Shown here: one piece after another, positions 16,803-23,767 of the stretch
How positions within the stretch are numbered: the first letter of the stretch is position 1
How the letters are laid out: each line of letters opens with the position of its first letter
Source: Bacteroidales bacterium
GTDB taxonomy: Bacteria > Bacteroidota > Bacteroidia > Bacteroidales > Lentimicrobiaceae
Reading direction: 5' to 3'
Assembly (NCBI GenBank): GCA_024636955.1
Contig: JAGXGB010000081.1
Coordinates: 1 to 64,000 of the forward strand
Length of the DNA: 64,000 nt
The notes under the pieces: model-generated
Seen by the model: the letters and a program-made list of their open reading frames with translations, nothing else
The model's database searches: none
What the model was told of the DNA's origin: nothing
Made by a program: the position numbers and the translations under genes

Positions 16803-16890
16803 GTTAGGGGTTAGTGGTTAGTGGTTAGGGATAAGGCTAAAGGCTAATGGCTAAAGGCTAAAGGCTAAAGTGAAGGAAAAAAGTGGTTAG
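16803..16890. repeat. GGTTAGT and GGCTAAA heptamer arrays 3' of the permease gene
   Basis: Positions 16803-16830 read as GGTTAGG/GGTTAGT heptamers and 16834-16870 as GGCTAAA/GGCTAAT heptamers, then AGTGAAGGAAAAAAGTGG. The order (GGTTAGT, then AAGGCTAAA units, then an A-rich AAGTGG tail) is the same as at 22676-22749. Sense orientation relative to the upstream gene. Confidence 0.85.
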
Positions 16891-16903
16891 AAGTGAGTTG
16901 TAG

Positions 16904-16923
16904 GGACAGGTCGTGACCTGTCC
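16904..16923. repeat. palindromic element GGACAGGTC-GT-GACCTGTCC
   Basis: A 9-bp perfect inverted repeat with a 2-base loop, preceded by GTAG (16899-16902). It sits between two same-strand genes, just after the heptamer arrays. The GTAGGGAC...GTCC form recalls dispersed palindromic intergenic repeats known from other bacteria. It may also act as a weak hairpin in the mRNA. Confidence 0.6.
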
Positions 16924-16982
16924 ATCATTGATGTTGGAAGAAATGAGACATACGGCATTTTAATAACAATGAAAAATCAATA

Positions 16983-17714
16983 ATGAAAACAATAATAACA
17001 ATAATCGCCTTATTGGTGGGATTAACAGGCAATGCGCAGGACGCAAAGACAATACTGCAGAAGGTTGATGACAACATGTCGTCAAAGAACCGGGTGTTTG
17101 AATCGACGATGGTTATACATGGTAAACGGAACAGCCGTACGATCACCTCACGGTCGTATTCAGAAGGCGAGAAGCAATCGTTTACTGAATACCTGTCGCC
17201 TGCCAGGGAGCAAGGTACAAAGATGCTGAAGGTGAACGATCAGCTATGGATATATTCACCGTCGACTGACAGGACTATCCAGATTTCGGGGCACATGCTA
17301 AGGCAATCGGTAATGGGTTCTGACTTGTCATATGAGGACATGATGGAGGACCGTAAACTCACGGAGGTATACGAACCTAAGGTTACAGGTGAGGAAACAA
17401 TAGAAGGGCGCAAGGCTTATGTGCTTGAACTTACTGCCCTTGTAAGCGACCTGGCTTACCACAAGCGCAAGATGTGGATTGACACTGAGCGTTTCGTGCC
17501 TGTGAAAGAAGAGTTATATGCCAAAAGTGGCCAACTGCTCAAGCAAACCACCCTGTCAGATGTTCAGCAAATACAAGGCAGATGGTTTCCAACAAGCATT
17601 GTTTTCAAGGACATGCTGAAAGACGGCAAAGGCACCGAGTTCAAAATGACGAACATCAAATTCAACCAGGATATACCGGCGTATATTTTCACCAAGGCAG
17701 CGTTGAAGAAGTAG
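16983..17714 (+). CDS. LolA-like outer-membrane lipoprotein-sorting family protein
   Basis: 243 residues with signal peptide MKTIITIIALLVGLTGNAQ. The mature domain has the strand pattern of the LolA-like family (pfam17131 type): FESTMVIHGKRNSRTITSR, EYLSPAREQGTKMLKVNDQLWIYSPSTDR, YVLELTAL, KRKMWIDTERFVPVKEELY, FPTSIVFKDM. Such proteins are periplasmic carriers with a half-closed hydrophobic barrel. Position after an ATPase and two FtsX-type permeases suggests it shuttles the extracted substrate across the periplasm to the barrel encoded at 12310. The annotation 'lipoprotein-sorting' is by family, not shown. Confidence 0.85.
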   Translation: MKTIITIIALLVGLTGNAQDAKTILQKVDDNMSSKNRVFESTMVIHGKRNSRTITSRSYSEGEKQSFTEYLSPAREQGTKMLKVNDQLWIYSPSTDRTIQISGHMLRQSVMGSDLSYEDMMEDRKLTEVYEPKVTGEETIEGRKAYVLELTALVSDLAYHKRKMWIDTERFVPVKEELYAKSGQLLKQTTLSDVQQIQGRWFPTSIVFKDMLKDGKGTEFKMTNIKFNQDIPAYIFTKAALKK

Positions 17715-17723
17715 TACAACTGT

Positions 17724-17748
17724 AGAGACGTCCATTTATGGCGTCTCT
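17724..17748. terminator. hairpin between convergent genes (AGAGACG...CGTCTCT)
   Basis: AGAGACG (17724-17730) pairs with CGTCTCT (17742-17748), and an inner CCA/TGG extends the stem around a TTTA loop. It begins with TGTAG, like the element at 16899, and is 10 bases after the LolA-like stop and 50 bases before the end of the convergent peptidase gene. It is probably a mobile-type palindrome that also acts as a bidirectional terminator, though the U-tract is weak. Confidence 0.5.
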
Positions 17749-17768
17749 GTTCTGTCGTTTAGTGAATA

Positions 17769-17800
17769 TTGTTCTGGGTTCTGAGTTCTGGGTTCAGGGT
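17769..17800. repeat. heptamer array TTCTGGG/TTCTGAG
   Basis: Four 7-base units (TTCTGGG, TTCTGAG, TTCTGGG, TTCAGGG) directly precede the stop codon of the peptidase gene on the opposite strand. In the sense of that gene they read as CCCAGAA/CTCAGAA units, the same motif as the array at 11368-11416, again 3' of a gene in sense orientation. Confidence 0.75.
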
Positions 17801-19930
17801 TTATAAATGTGCGTCGAAGTATTCGGCAATTTTACGATACAAATGCGCCCGGTCTATTCCCCGTAAATTATGTTCGTGGGTTGGGTAAACAAAGTAATCC
17901 ACCTGTTTCTTCTGCTCGATACATGTTTTCAGGAAATCAAGACTTTGCTGCCATACAACCGTGTTGTCAATCCCTCCATGAATGATAAGCAGTTTACCTT
18001 CGAGTTGGTCAACACGTTCGAGCAGGTTTGAGGCTTTGTAACCTTCGGGGTTTTGTTCAGGGGTATCCATGTAACGTTCACCATACATAATCTCGTAGTA
18101 TTTCCAATCGGTTACTGGTCCGCCGGCTGAAGCTACTTTAAAGATGCTTGGGTAAGTAAGCTTAAGATTGATGGTAAGGAAGCCCCCATAGCTCCATCCG
18201 TCAATGCCAATACGTTCGGTATCAACAAAGGGAAGTGACTGCAGATATTCAATACCCTTCATTTGATCGGCCATTTCAGTTTTACCAACATTGCGATGGA
18301 TGATACTTTCAAATTCGAAACCCCTGTTTGCTGATCCTCTGTTGTCGAGTGTAAACACAACATAGCCTTGTTGCGCCATGTAATGGAGGAAAAGACCGCC
18401 ACTCATCCAGCTTTCAGTTACCATTTGGGCATGGGGTCCACCGTATACATATACGAACACAGGATATTTGTTAGAAGGGTCAAAACCGGCAGGTTTAATC
18501 AGGCGGCAGTAAAGGTCAGTTTTATCATCATCAGCCTTTATAGTAAAAATGTTTGTTTCGCCTAATGCATAATCCTTAAGCGGATTGCCGGAACGGTTGA
18601 GCTCTTTTGACTTGCCTGATTTTACTTCAATCAGGTTGGTAATGGAAGGAGTTTGCAGATTGTTAAAGGTGGTGATAAAATACCTGCCATCAGGACGCAC
18701 AGTGGTTCTGTGAGTGCCTTTATCAGTGGTAAGTTGCTTACGTTTGCCGGATTTGAGGTCAACATAATAAAGGTGACTTTCAATGGGTGAAGCTTCGGTA
18801 GAAGTGTAGAACAAACCTTTCGCATCCTGATCAAAGCTTTCAATGCCTGTTACCATCCAGTTGCCCGAAGTAACCTGACTAATTAACTGTCCATTGATAT
18901 TATACAGGTATATATGGTTGAAGCCATCACGCTGACTCTGCCACAGGAACTGTGTGTTAATTCCGGGAATGAACATCATGGGGTTTAGTGGCTCAACATA
19001 GCGTGCATTGGTTTCTTCGAAAAGTGTTTTAATGAAATTGCCTGTACCAACTTCATACTGGTTAAGCTTCATGTGGTTTTGGTCGCGGTTTAGCACAGCA
19101 ATGAATATGTGCTTCTGGTCGGGGCTCCAGGCGATGTTGGTTAGGTATTGCTCAGCAGGTTCGCCGGTTTTCAGAAACACGGTTCTGCCTGTTTTAACAT
19201 CATAAACGCCTACAGTTACATGGTGGCTGGTCATACCGGCCATTGGATAACGTATATTTTTTAACTCTGCCACTCTAGCAGTTATGTCAACCAGAGGATA
19301 TTCGGTTACCATGCTTTCATCCATTCGGTAAAAGGCAAGCATATTACCTTCGGGCGACCAGAAAGTGCCTTTGCTGATGCCGAATTCATTACGGTGAACA
19401 GTTTGTCCGGTTACAACTCCTTTGTTCTTTTCAGAAGAAACAGTAACCTGCTGGTTGCCATCGGAAATGAAGAGGTTATTGTCAATTGTATAAGCAACAG
19501 AAGTGCCCTTGGATGAAGCATCAGCATTCTCTGCCTCATTGGGCAGGCTATGTTCTCTGGAAAGCTTGCCTGTTGAATGGTTTAGAGCGTAATAATCATT
19601 GCCGATGCTGAATGTAAGCACCTGTTCATCACGCCAGGAGATGGAAGGAATTCGTTTAACACTTTCCTTACCTGCGGCAGTTAATATTTCATTGAATTTG
19701 TTGAGGGTGATGAGGGTGTCATTCTTCTCCTTCCCAATATGGCCGCGCATCACTGCATTGGTTTCCTGCCAGGTGAAGTAGCCGCTGTTGCCCTGCCATT
19801 GAAGGTTACTCAGCGAAGTAGCGTAGAGGCTCCTGTTTGACATGATTTCTTCAGGAACAAGCATTTTTTCCTGAGCAAGTGCTATGAAAAGCGTAAATGA
19901 CAGGAGGATGGTTAATGTTAGGCTGCGCAT
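17801..19930 (-). CDS. dipeptidyl-peptidase IV-like serine peptidase (S9B family)
   Basis: 709 residues with signal peptide MRSLTLTILLSFTLFIALAQ. An N-terminal propeller of DPP-IV type contains the VHRNEFGI segment and FWSPEGNMLAFYRMDESMVTEY. The C-terminal alpha/beta-hydrolase has the nucleophile Ser580 in GWSYGGF, Asp655 in HGGIDNTV and a His in PTHEHN (685-687). The enzyme would remove N-terminal dipeptides, typically after Pro, in the periplasm, as in peptide-fermenting Bacteroidota. Length is normal for the family. Convergent with the LolA-like gene; not obviously linked to it in function. Confidence 0.9.
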   Translation of the reverse strand: MRSLTLTILLSFTLFIALAQEKMLVPEEIMSNRSLYATSLSNLQWQGNSGYFTWQETNAVMRGHIGKEKNDTLITLNKFNEILTAAGKESVKRIPSISWRDEQVLTFSIGNDYYALNHSTGKLSREHSLPNEAENADASSKGTSVAYTIDNNLFISDGNQQVTVSSEKNKGVVTGQTVHRNEFGISKGTFWSPEGNMLAFYRMDESMVTEYPLVDITARVAELKNIRYPMAGMTSHHVTVGVYDVKTGRTVFLKTGEPAEQYLTNIAWSPDQKHIFIAVLNRDQNHMKLNQYEVGTGNFIKTLFEETNARYVEPLNPMMFIPGINTQFLWQSQRDGFNHIYLYNINGQLISQVTSGNWMVTGIESFDQDAKGLFYTSTEASPIESHLYYVDLKSGKRKQLTTDKGTHRTTVRPDGRYFITTFNNLQTPSITNLIEVKSGKSKELNRSGNPLKDYALGETNIFTIKADDDKTDLYCRLIKPAGFDPSNKYPVFVYVYGGPHAQMVTESWMSGGLFLHYMAQQGYVVFTLDNRGSANRGFEFESIIHRNVGKTEMADQMKGIEYLQSLPFVDTERIGIDGWSYGGFLTINLKLTYPSIFKVASAGGPVTDWKYYEIMYGERYMDTPEQNPEGYKASNLLERVDQLEGKLLIIHGGIDNTVVWQQSLDFLKTCIEQKKQVDYFVYPTHEHNLRGIDRAHLYRKIAEYFDAHL

Positions 19931-20040
19931 TTGGGTGTGTGGTATTTGTTTGATTTGTGATATTTAAAGAAGGATTAAAATTTAGCTTTAAGATATTGCC
20001 AAGGTTAATTTGCTATAATTTGCCTGTGGGTTAGTTTATT

Positions 20041-20093
20041 AGTAGGTAGTTTGCCAGTAGGTAGTTTGTCAGTAGGTAGTTTGCCAGTAGGGT
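20041..20093. repeat. 15-bp tandem repeat, 3.5 copies
   Basis: AGTAGGTAGTTTGCC occurs at 20041, 20056 (one change) and 20071, then a partial copy at 20086: an exact 15-base period. It lies 28 bases beyond the stop of the GGGP-synthase gene and upstream of the peptidase gene, both on the reverse strand. Confidence 0.9.
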
Positions 20094-20121
20094 AATTCTT
20101 TCTTCAACACAATATATGCTC

Positions 20122-20856
20122 CTAATTTTTAATAGCCGAAGCAATTTCTGCAATTACAGCAGGGTCTTTCTCCACAGCATTACCTATTACGATAACATCA
20201 GCTCCGGCAATTGCCGTTGCTTGGGCGAGTTCAGGTGTGTTGATGCCACCACCTACTATCAGAGGTATTTCAATGCTTTGACTTACATTTTTTACCATTG
20301 AAGCTGACACAGGAGTGCCTGCGCCGCTTCCGGCATCCATGAAAATGAGCTTTAAGCCAAGCATTTCACCTGCCATAGCAGTGCATACAGCTATATCGTC
20401 CTTATCAGAAGGTATTGGAACAGAGTTGCTCATATACGATACTGCGGTAGGTCGGCCACTTTCAATAAGCATATACCCGGTGCCGATAACTTCAACATTG
20501 CTTAACTTGAGATATGGAGCCGCCACAACGTGCCTGCCAATAAGCATTTCAGCATTTCGACCCGAAATAAGCGAAAGAAACAATATTGCATCAGCATGGT
20601 AGCTCATTTGCAAGGTGTTGCCGGGAAACAATATTACCGGCACACCTGACTGCTCTTTAAGCAACCTGATGCATGAATCGAGGCCATTATTTACCAGCAA
20701 ACTGCCACCAACAAAGAAATAATCAACCTTATGGTCGGCAGCAAGTTTCCCAAGTTGCTTAAGATGTTTATCGTCAGCCTTATCAGGATCAACAAGTACG
20801 GCAAGTTGCTTTTGTGATTCTGTCTTCCTGACGGATATGGTTTGCAGAATATTCAT
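20122..20856 (-). CDS. geranylgeranylglyceryl phosphate synthase family protein (PcrB/GGGPS)
   Basis: 244 residues from the ATG at 20856 (MNILQTISVRK...). An upstream in-frame ATG at 20889 would add 11 residues not seen in the family. Motifs of the GGGPS TIM barrel are present: LAVLVDPDKADD, DYFFVGGSLL, VPVILFPGN, EVIGTGYMLIESG, LIFMDAGSGAG, PLIVGGGINTPE and ADVIVIGNAVEKDP. Family enzymes join sn-glycerol-1-phosphate and a polyprenyl diphosphate by an ether bond. They make archaeal lipids, and related bacterial proteins occur in Bacteroidota and Firmicutes. Its product in this organism is unknown. Confidence 0.9.
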   Translation of the reverse strand: MNILQTISVRKTESQKQLAVLVDPDKADDKHLKQLGKLAADHKVDYFFVGGSLLVNNGLDSCIRLLKEQSGVPVILFPGNTLQMSYHADAILFLSLISGRNAEMLIGRHVVAAPYLKLSNVEVIGTGYMLIESGRPTAVSYMSNSVPIPSDKDDIAVCTAMAGEMLGLKLIFMDAGSGAGTPVSASMVKNVSQSIEIPLIVGGGINTPELAQATAIAGADVIVIGNAVEKDPAVIAEIASAIKN

Positions 20857-20889
20857 AATGACATTAATAATGGGGACGAAAATAAGCAA

Positions 20890-21238
20890 TTTTGTGGAAT
20901 TATGTTCCTTGACCCTGGTGCATTGTGTTATAGTGGGGCATGTGGTTTATTGTGTTGGAGTGGAGCGTGTGGTTCATTGAGATGGTGTGGGGCATTTTGC
21001 ATGATGTTTGGCGTTGTGGTGCTTGGGCTTATATGCTTTGCGCTTGGGACATGGCGCTTGGTGCTTGGAGAGGGGGGTGCTTGGAGAGGGGTGCTTGGAG
21101 AAGGGTGCTTGGAGAAGAGTGCTTGGAGAAGAGTGTTTTGCGAAAGGTACACTTTACAGGTTAGTGCTCTGTCCATGAAATGAATGCATTAAATACATAA
21201 CTTGTGAGAAAATTTTGTAATTTTGCAGTCCTTAAAAA
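20890..21238. repeat. G-rich spacer ending in a 14-bp tandem repeat
   Basis: From 20920 to 21060 the plus strand is a degenerate G/T-rich repeat (TGGGGCATGTGG-, GGCGCTTGG-like units). From 21077 a GTGCTTGGAGAAGA unit recurs at 21077, 21091, 21105, 21119 and (degenerate) 21133, an exact 14-base period, with a 16-base copy at 21061. The strand is almost free of C, with runs of 3-6 G. Open frames across it exist only because of the repeat and I do not call them genes. Confidence 0.8.
21218..21226 (+). promoter_or_regulatory. -7 promoter box for S-adenosylhomocysteine hydrolase
   Basis: TAATTTTGC matches TAnnTTTG and lies 31 bases before the ATG at 21257. A TTG at 21202-21204 is closer than the usual -33 spacing, so only the -7 element is supported. 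Confidence 0.45.
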
Positions 21239-21256
21239 ATGATCAAAAAAAGAAAT

Positions 21257-22675
21257 ATGAAATCAACTGAAACATTGCAACTTCCATATAAAGTTAAAGA
21301 TATAAATCTTGCAGAGTTTGGCAGGAAAGAGATAGAAATAGCTGAGAAAGAGATGCCGGGACTTATGTCGATCAGGCGTAAGTATATGGCTGAGCAGCCA
21401 TTAAAGGACGTGCGCATATCAGGTTCATTGCATATGACCATTCAAACTGCGGTGTTGATTGAAACGCTTGCAGCTTTAGGCGCACAAGTGCGTTGGGCGA
21501 GTTGTAATATATTCTCCACACAAGATCATGCTGCTGCAGCTATAGCCGCTACAGGCATTCCTGTTTTTGCATGGAAAGGTGAAACACTTGAAGAATATTG
21601 GTGGTGTACACTCCAGGCATTATCATTCCCTGAAGGTCTAGGTCCGCAAATGATTGTTGATGATGGTGGCGATGCCACATTGTTAGTTCATAAAGGTTAT
21701 GCTGCTGAGAAGAACCCTTCACTGCTTAATGCGATTGCATCAAATACTGAAGAATCATTTGTACTCAAAACCTTACAGGATGCCTACTCGGAAGATAACC
21801 AGCGTTGGCACAGGGTTGTGAAAGAATTAAAAGGTGTGTCGGAAGAGACTACCACAGGTGTGCACCGTTTATATCAGATGTTTGAAGCAGGTGAGTTATT
21901 GGTACCTGCCATTAATGTTAATGATTCAGTTACTAAATCTAAATTTGATAACCTTTACGGATGCCATGAGTCACTTGCCGATGGTATTAAGCGGGCTACC
22001 GATATAATGATTGCCGGAAAGGTAGTTGTTGTGTTGGGATTTGGTGATGTTGGTAAAGGATGTGCACGATCAATGCGTTCATACGGTGCCAGGGTAATTG
22101 TTACCGAGATAGATCCGATTTGTGCACTTCAGGCTGCTATGGAAGGATTCGAAGTTAATACTATAGAGGAAGGGTTGAAAGAAGGTGATATTTATGTGTC
22201 AGCAACCGGTAACCGCGATGTGATCACCTTTGAGCACATGAGCCGCATGAAGGACCAGAGTATTGTATGCAACATTGGCCATTTTGATAATGAGATTCAG
22301 GTTGAGCAGCTCAACAATGCTGCTGAGGTAGGTAAGGTTAATATTAAGCCGCAGGTTGATAAGTATGTGTTTAGTGATGACAGGTCAATCTTCCTGCTCG
22401 CTGAAGGCCGTTTGGTAAACCTCGGATGTGCAACGGGCCATCCTTCTTTTGTAATGAGTAATTCCTTCTCCAATCAAACATTGGCACAAATAGACCTTTG
22501 GAAGAACAACTATGAAGTTGGAGTTTACCGCCTTCCTAAGAAACTTGATGAAGAAGTTGCCAGGCTTCACTTAGAACACATAGGTGTAAAGCTCACAAAA
22601 CTGTCTCCGGAACAGGCTTCGTATATTGGAGTAGCTCCTGAAGGCCCGTACAAACCTGAACATTACAGGTATTAG
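21257..22675 (+). CDS. ahcY: S-adenosylhomocysteine hydrolase
   Basis: 472 residues from the ATG at 21257 ([22 protein letters not shown]...). An in-frame ATG at 21239 would add MIKKRN, and the later start leaves room for a leader after the -7 box. The full family pattern is present: [19 protein letters not shown], the [14 protein letters not shown] substrate segment, [16 protein letters not shown], the NAD-binding [26 protein letters not shown], and the C-terminal [10 protein letters not shown] that contacts the cofactor of the neighbouring subunit. Cytosolic NAD-dependent enzyme that removes SAH from the methylation cycle, giving adenosine and homocysteine. Confidence 0.97.
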   Translation: MKSTETLQLPYKVKDINLAEFGRKEIEIAEKEMPGLMSIRRKYMAEQPLKDVRISGSLHMTIQTAVLIETLAALGAQVRWASCNIFSTQDHAAAAIAATGIPVFAWKGETLEEYWWCTLQALSFPEGLGPQMIVDDGGDATLLVHKGYAAEKNPSLLNAIASNTEESFVLKTLQDAYSEDNQRWHRVVKELKGVSEETTTGVHRLYQMFEAGELLVPAINVNDSVTKSKFDNLYGCHESLADGIKRATDIMIAGKVVVVLGFGDVGKGCARSMRSYGARVIVTEIDPICALQAAMEGFEVNTIEEGLKEGDIYVSATGNRDVITFEHMSRMKDQSIVCNIGHFDNEIQVEQLNNAAEVGKVNIKPQVDKYVFSDDRSIFLLAEGRLVNLGCATGHPSFVMSNSFSNQTLAQIDLWKNNYEVGVYRLPKKLDEEVARLHLEHIGVKLTKLSPEQASYIGVAPEGPYKPEHYRY

Positions 22676-22749
22676 TGGTTAGTGGTTAGTGGTAAGGGGT
22701 TAGGGGCAAGGCTAAAGGCTAAAGGCTAAAGGCTAAAGTAAAAAGTGGT
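22676..22749. repeat. GGTTAGT and GGCTAAA heptamer arrays 3' of ahcY
   Basis: Starting at the ahcY stop codon the plus strand reads GGTTAGT heptamers (22678-22705), then GGCAAGGCTAAA and four GGCTAAA units (to 22738), then AGTAAAAAGTGG. This is the most regular copy of the composite element also found at 16803, 11301 and, on the reverse strand, 8214. Confidence 0.9.
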
Positions 22750-22828
22750 ACCTCCCCTCGATAAAAACTCGGGGACAATTCATTGAACTACCTCCCCTCG
22801 ATAAAACCCGGGGACCATTCCCTTGAAT
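22749..22828. repeat. two tandem 40-bp units with a CCCC...GGGG hairpin
   Basis: TACCTCCCCTCGATAAAA begins at 22749 and again at 22789, exactly 40 bases apart. Each unit contains CTCCCCTCGATAAAA followed by CGGGGAC, able to fold with a 4-5 bp GC stem, and ends in TTGAAC/TTGAAT, which leads into the 9-bp array downstream. Confidence 0.85.
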
Positions 22829-22905
22829 ACTTTGAACTCCTTGAACCCTTTGAACAACCTTGAACGCGAAGCTTTGAACAACTTTTGAACGCGAAGCTTT
22901 GAACT
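22822..22905. repeat. 9-bp TTGAACNCC array with GCGAAG-tailed units
   Basis: Plus-strand units TTGAATACT, TTGAACTCC, TTGAACCCT and TTGAACAAC are followed by two copies of a TTGAACGCGAAGCTTTGAAC sequence. The array reaches the stop codon of the convergent lipoprotein gene. TTTTGAACGCGAAG is also the end of the array at 9200, on the other strand. Confidence 0.85.
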
Positions 22906-23329
22906 AGTTATAGACCCTCAGCACATAACCGTCGTAACTTGTACGGTATTGTTTGAGCGGAATACCGGCAGGGCCTGCTATTGGGGTGCCATCAGTAAGG
23001 AGAAATCTCGATCCGCATACCGAATCAACAGCTATTATACCTGAGCTTTCTACTTCAATCCTTGCCCCTTCAACCAGTGGATCGAACGGACATGCCCTTT
23101 CATAGGCCATGAACTGATCATTCATAGGACGGTATATAATAATACCCTTGTATCCCCCTGATACATAAGCCCATTGTCCGTCGGCAATATAGTCGAGCGT
23201 ATTTGGATACAGCAGAAAGTCAACATAAACATAGGGGATTGAGGTTTCATTTTCGTCCTTACCACATGAATTAAAAGATAGGAAAACGAAGCTCAGCAGA
23301 AAGAGAAACAATATTTTTCGGAGTGACAT
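22904..23329 (-). CDS. lipoprotein with a degenerate Rieske-like domain
   Basis: 141 residues. Signal peptide with lipobox SFNSCGKDE, so an outer- or inner-membrane lipoprotein. The domain from residue 35 on has the Rieske ferredoxin layout: YERACPFDP at the first ligand loop and VCGSRFLLTDGTPIAGPAG at the second. The canonical C-x-H ... C-x-x-H is changed to C-P-F and C-G-S-R: both cysteines remain but neither histidine does, so a normal [2Fe-2S] cluster is unlikely. The function may be structural or the cysteines may form a disulfide. Family assignment is by pattern recall. Confidence 0.65.
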   Translation of the reverse strand: MSLRKILFLFLLSFVFLSFNSCGKDENETSIPYVYVDFLLYPNTLDYIADGQWAYVSGGYKGIIIYRPMNDQFMAYERACPFDPLVEGARIEVESSGIIAVDSVCGSRFLLTDGTPIAGPAGIPLKQYRTSYDGYVLRVYN

Positions 23330-23475
23330 AAGTGTTGATTGAGATGATCACTATCTTGCAAAAGTTAATGACCTGAATTTTATTTTATGAAATCGCTTAA
23401 TTGTATCAAACGAGCCAATAAAGATAATATTTTTGCAAGAAGAGTGGATTGAAAGAAAAAAAGAAATGCAGCGAG

Positions 23476-23727
23476 ATGAGTGGATTTAAAATTTCAGTAG
23501 CAGCAATACTTTGTTCTTTGTTGCTGGGATCATGTTCCATCTTCAAAAAATCGGAGGTAGATAAAGCTGAAGCCACCGAAAAACAGGAGATCAATGCCTT
23601 TGATGCCGAAATCAGGAAGCGTCAGAAAGCACACTATAAAATGCAGAACCGGGAAGCAAAGAAGATGATGAAGCGTAGTATGCGGAAGTCGAAAAGATTG
23701 AACCGGCCACGACTGCAAAATGGTTGA
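23476..23727 (+). CDS. small basic lipoprotein of unknown function
   Basis: 83 residues from the ATG at 23476 (MSGFKISVAAILCSLLLGSC). The lipobox LLGSC predicts a lipid-anchored mature peptide of about 65 residues. It is highly charged: an acidic patch (EVDKAEATEKQEINAFDAE) is followed by a very basic tail (KMMKRSMRKSKRLNRPR). The TTG start further upstream (23449) would add KEKKKCSE and is less likely. It is followed 41 bases later by another small uncharacterised gene. No family recognised. Confidence 0.6.
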   Translation: MSGFKISVAAILCSLLLGSCSIFKKSEVDKAEATEKQEINAFDAEIRKRQKAHYKMQNREAKKMMKRSMRKSKRLNRPRLQNG

Positions 23728-23767
23728 ATAATATTTCCTAACTTTACCATGTAAAAAATTAAGAGCA

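Noticed and set aside
20842-21183. Open frames on both strands of the G-rich spacer, up to 113 codons
   Set aside because: They exist only because the 14-bp and degenerate repeats lack stops. Composition is extremely biased (Trp/Gly/Leu or Pro/His/Ser), there is no ribosome site and no family, and they overlap each other in several frames.
21190-21256. SAH or SAM riboswitch upstream of ahcY
   Set aside because: Only about 30 bases remain between the -7 box and the start, too short for a known SAM/SAH aptamer.
22676-22749. Telomere-like identity of the GGTTAGT/GGCTAAA heptamers
   Set aside because: They resemble TTTAGGG-type telomeric units in shape, but the arrays are short, internal, flanked by genes and vary in sequence, so no telomere or linear replicon is implied.
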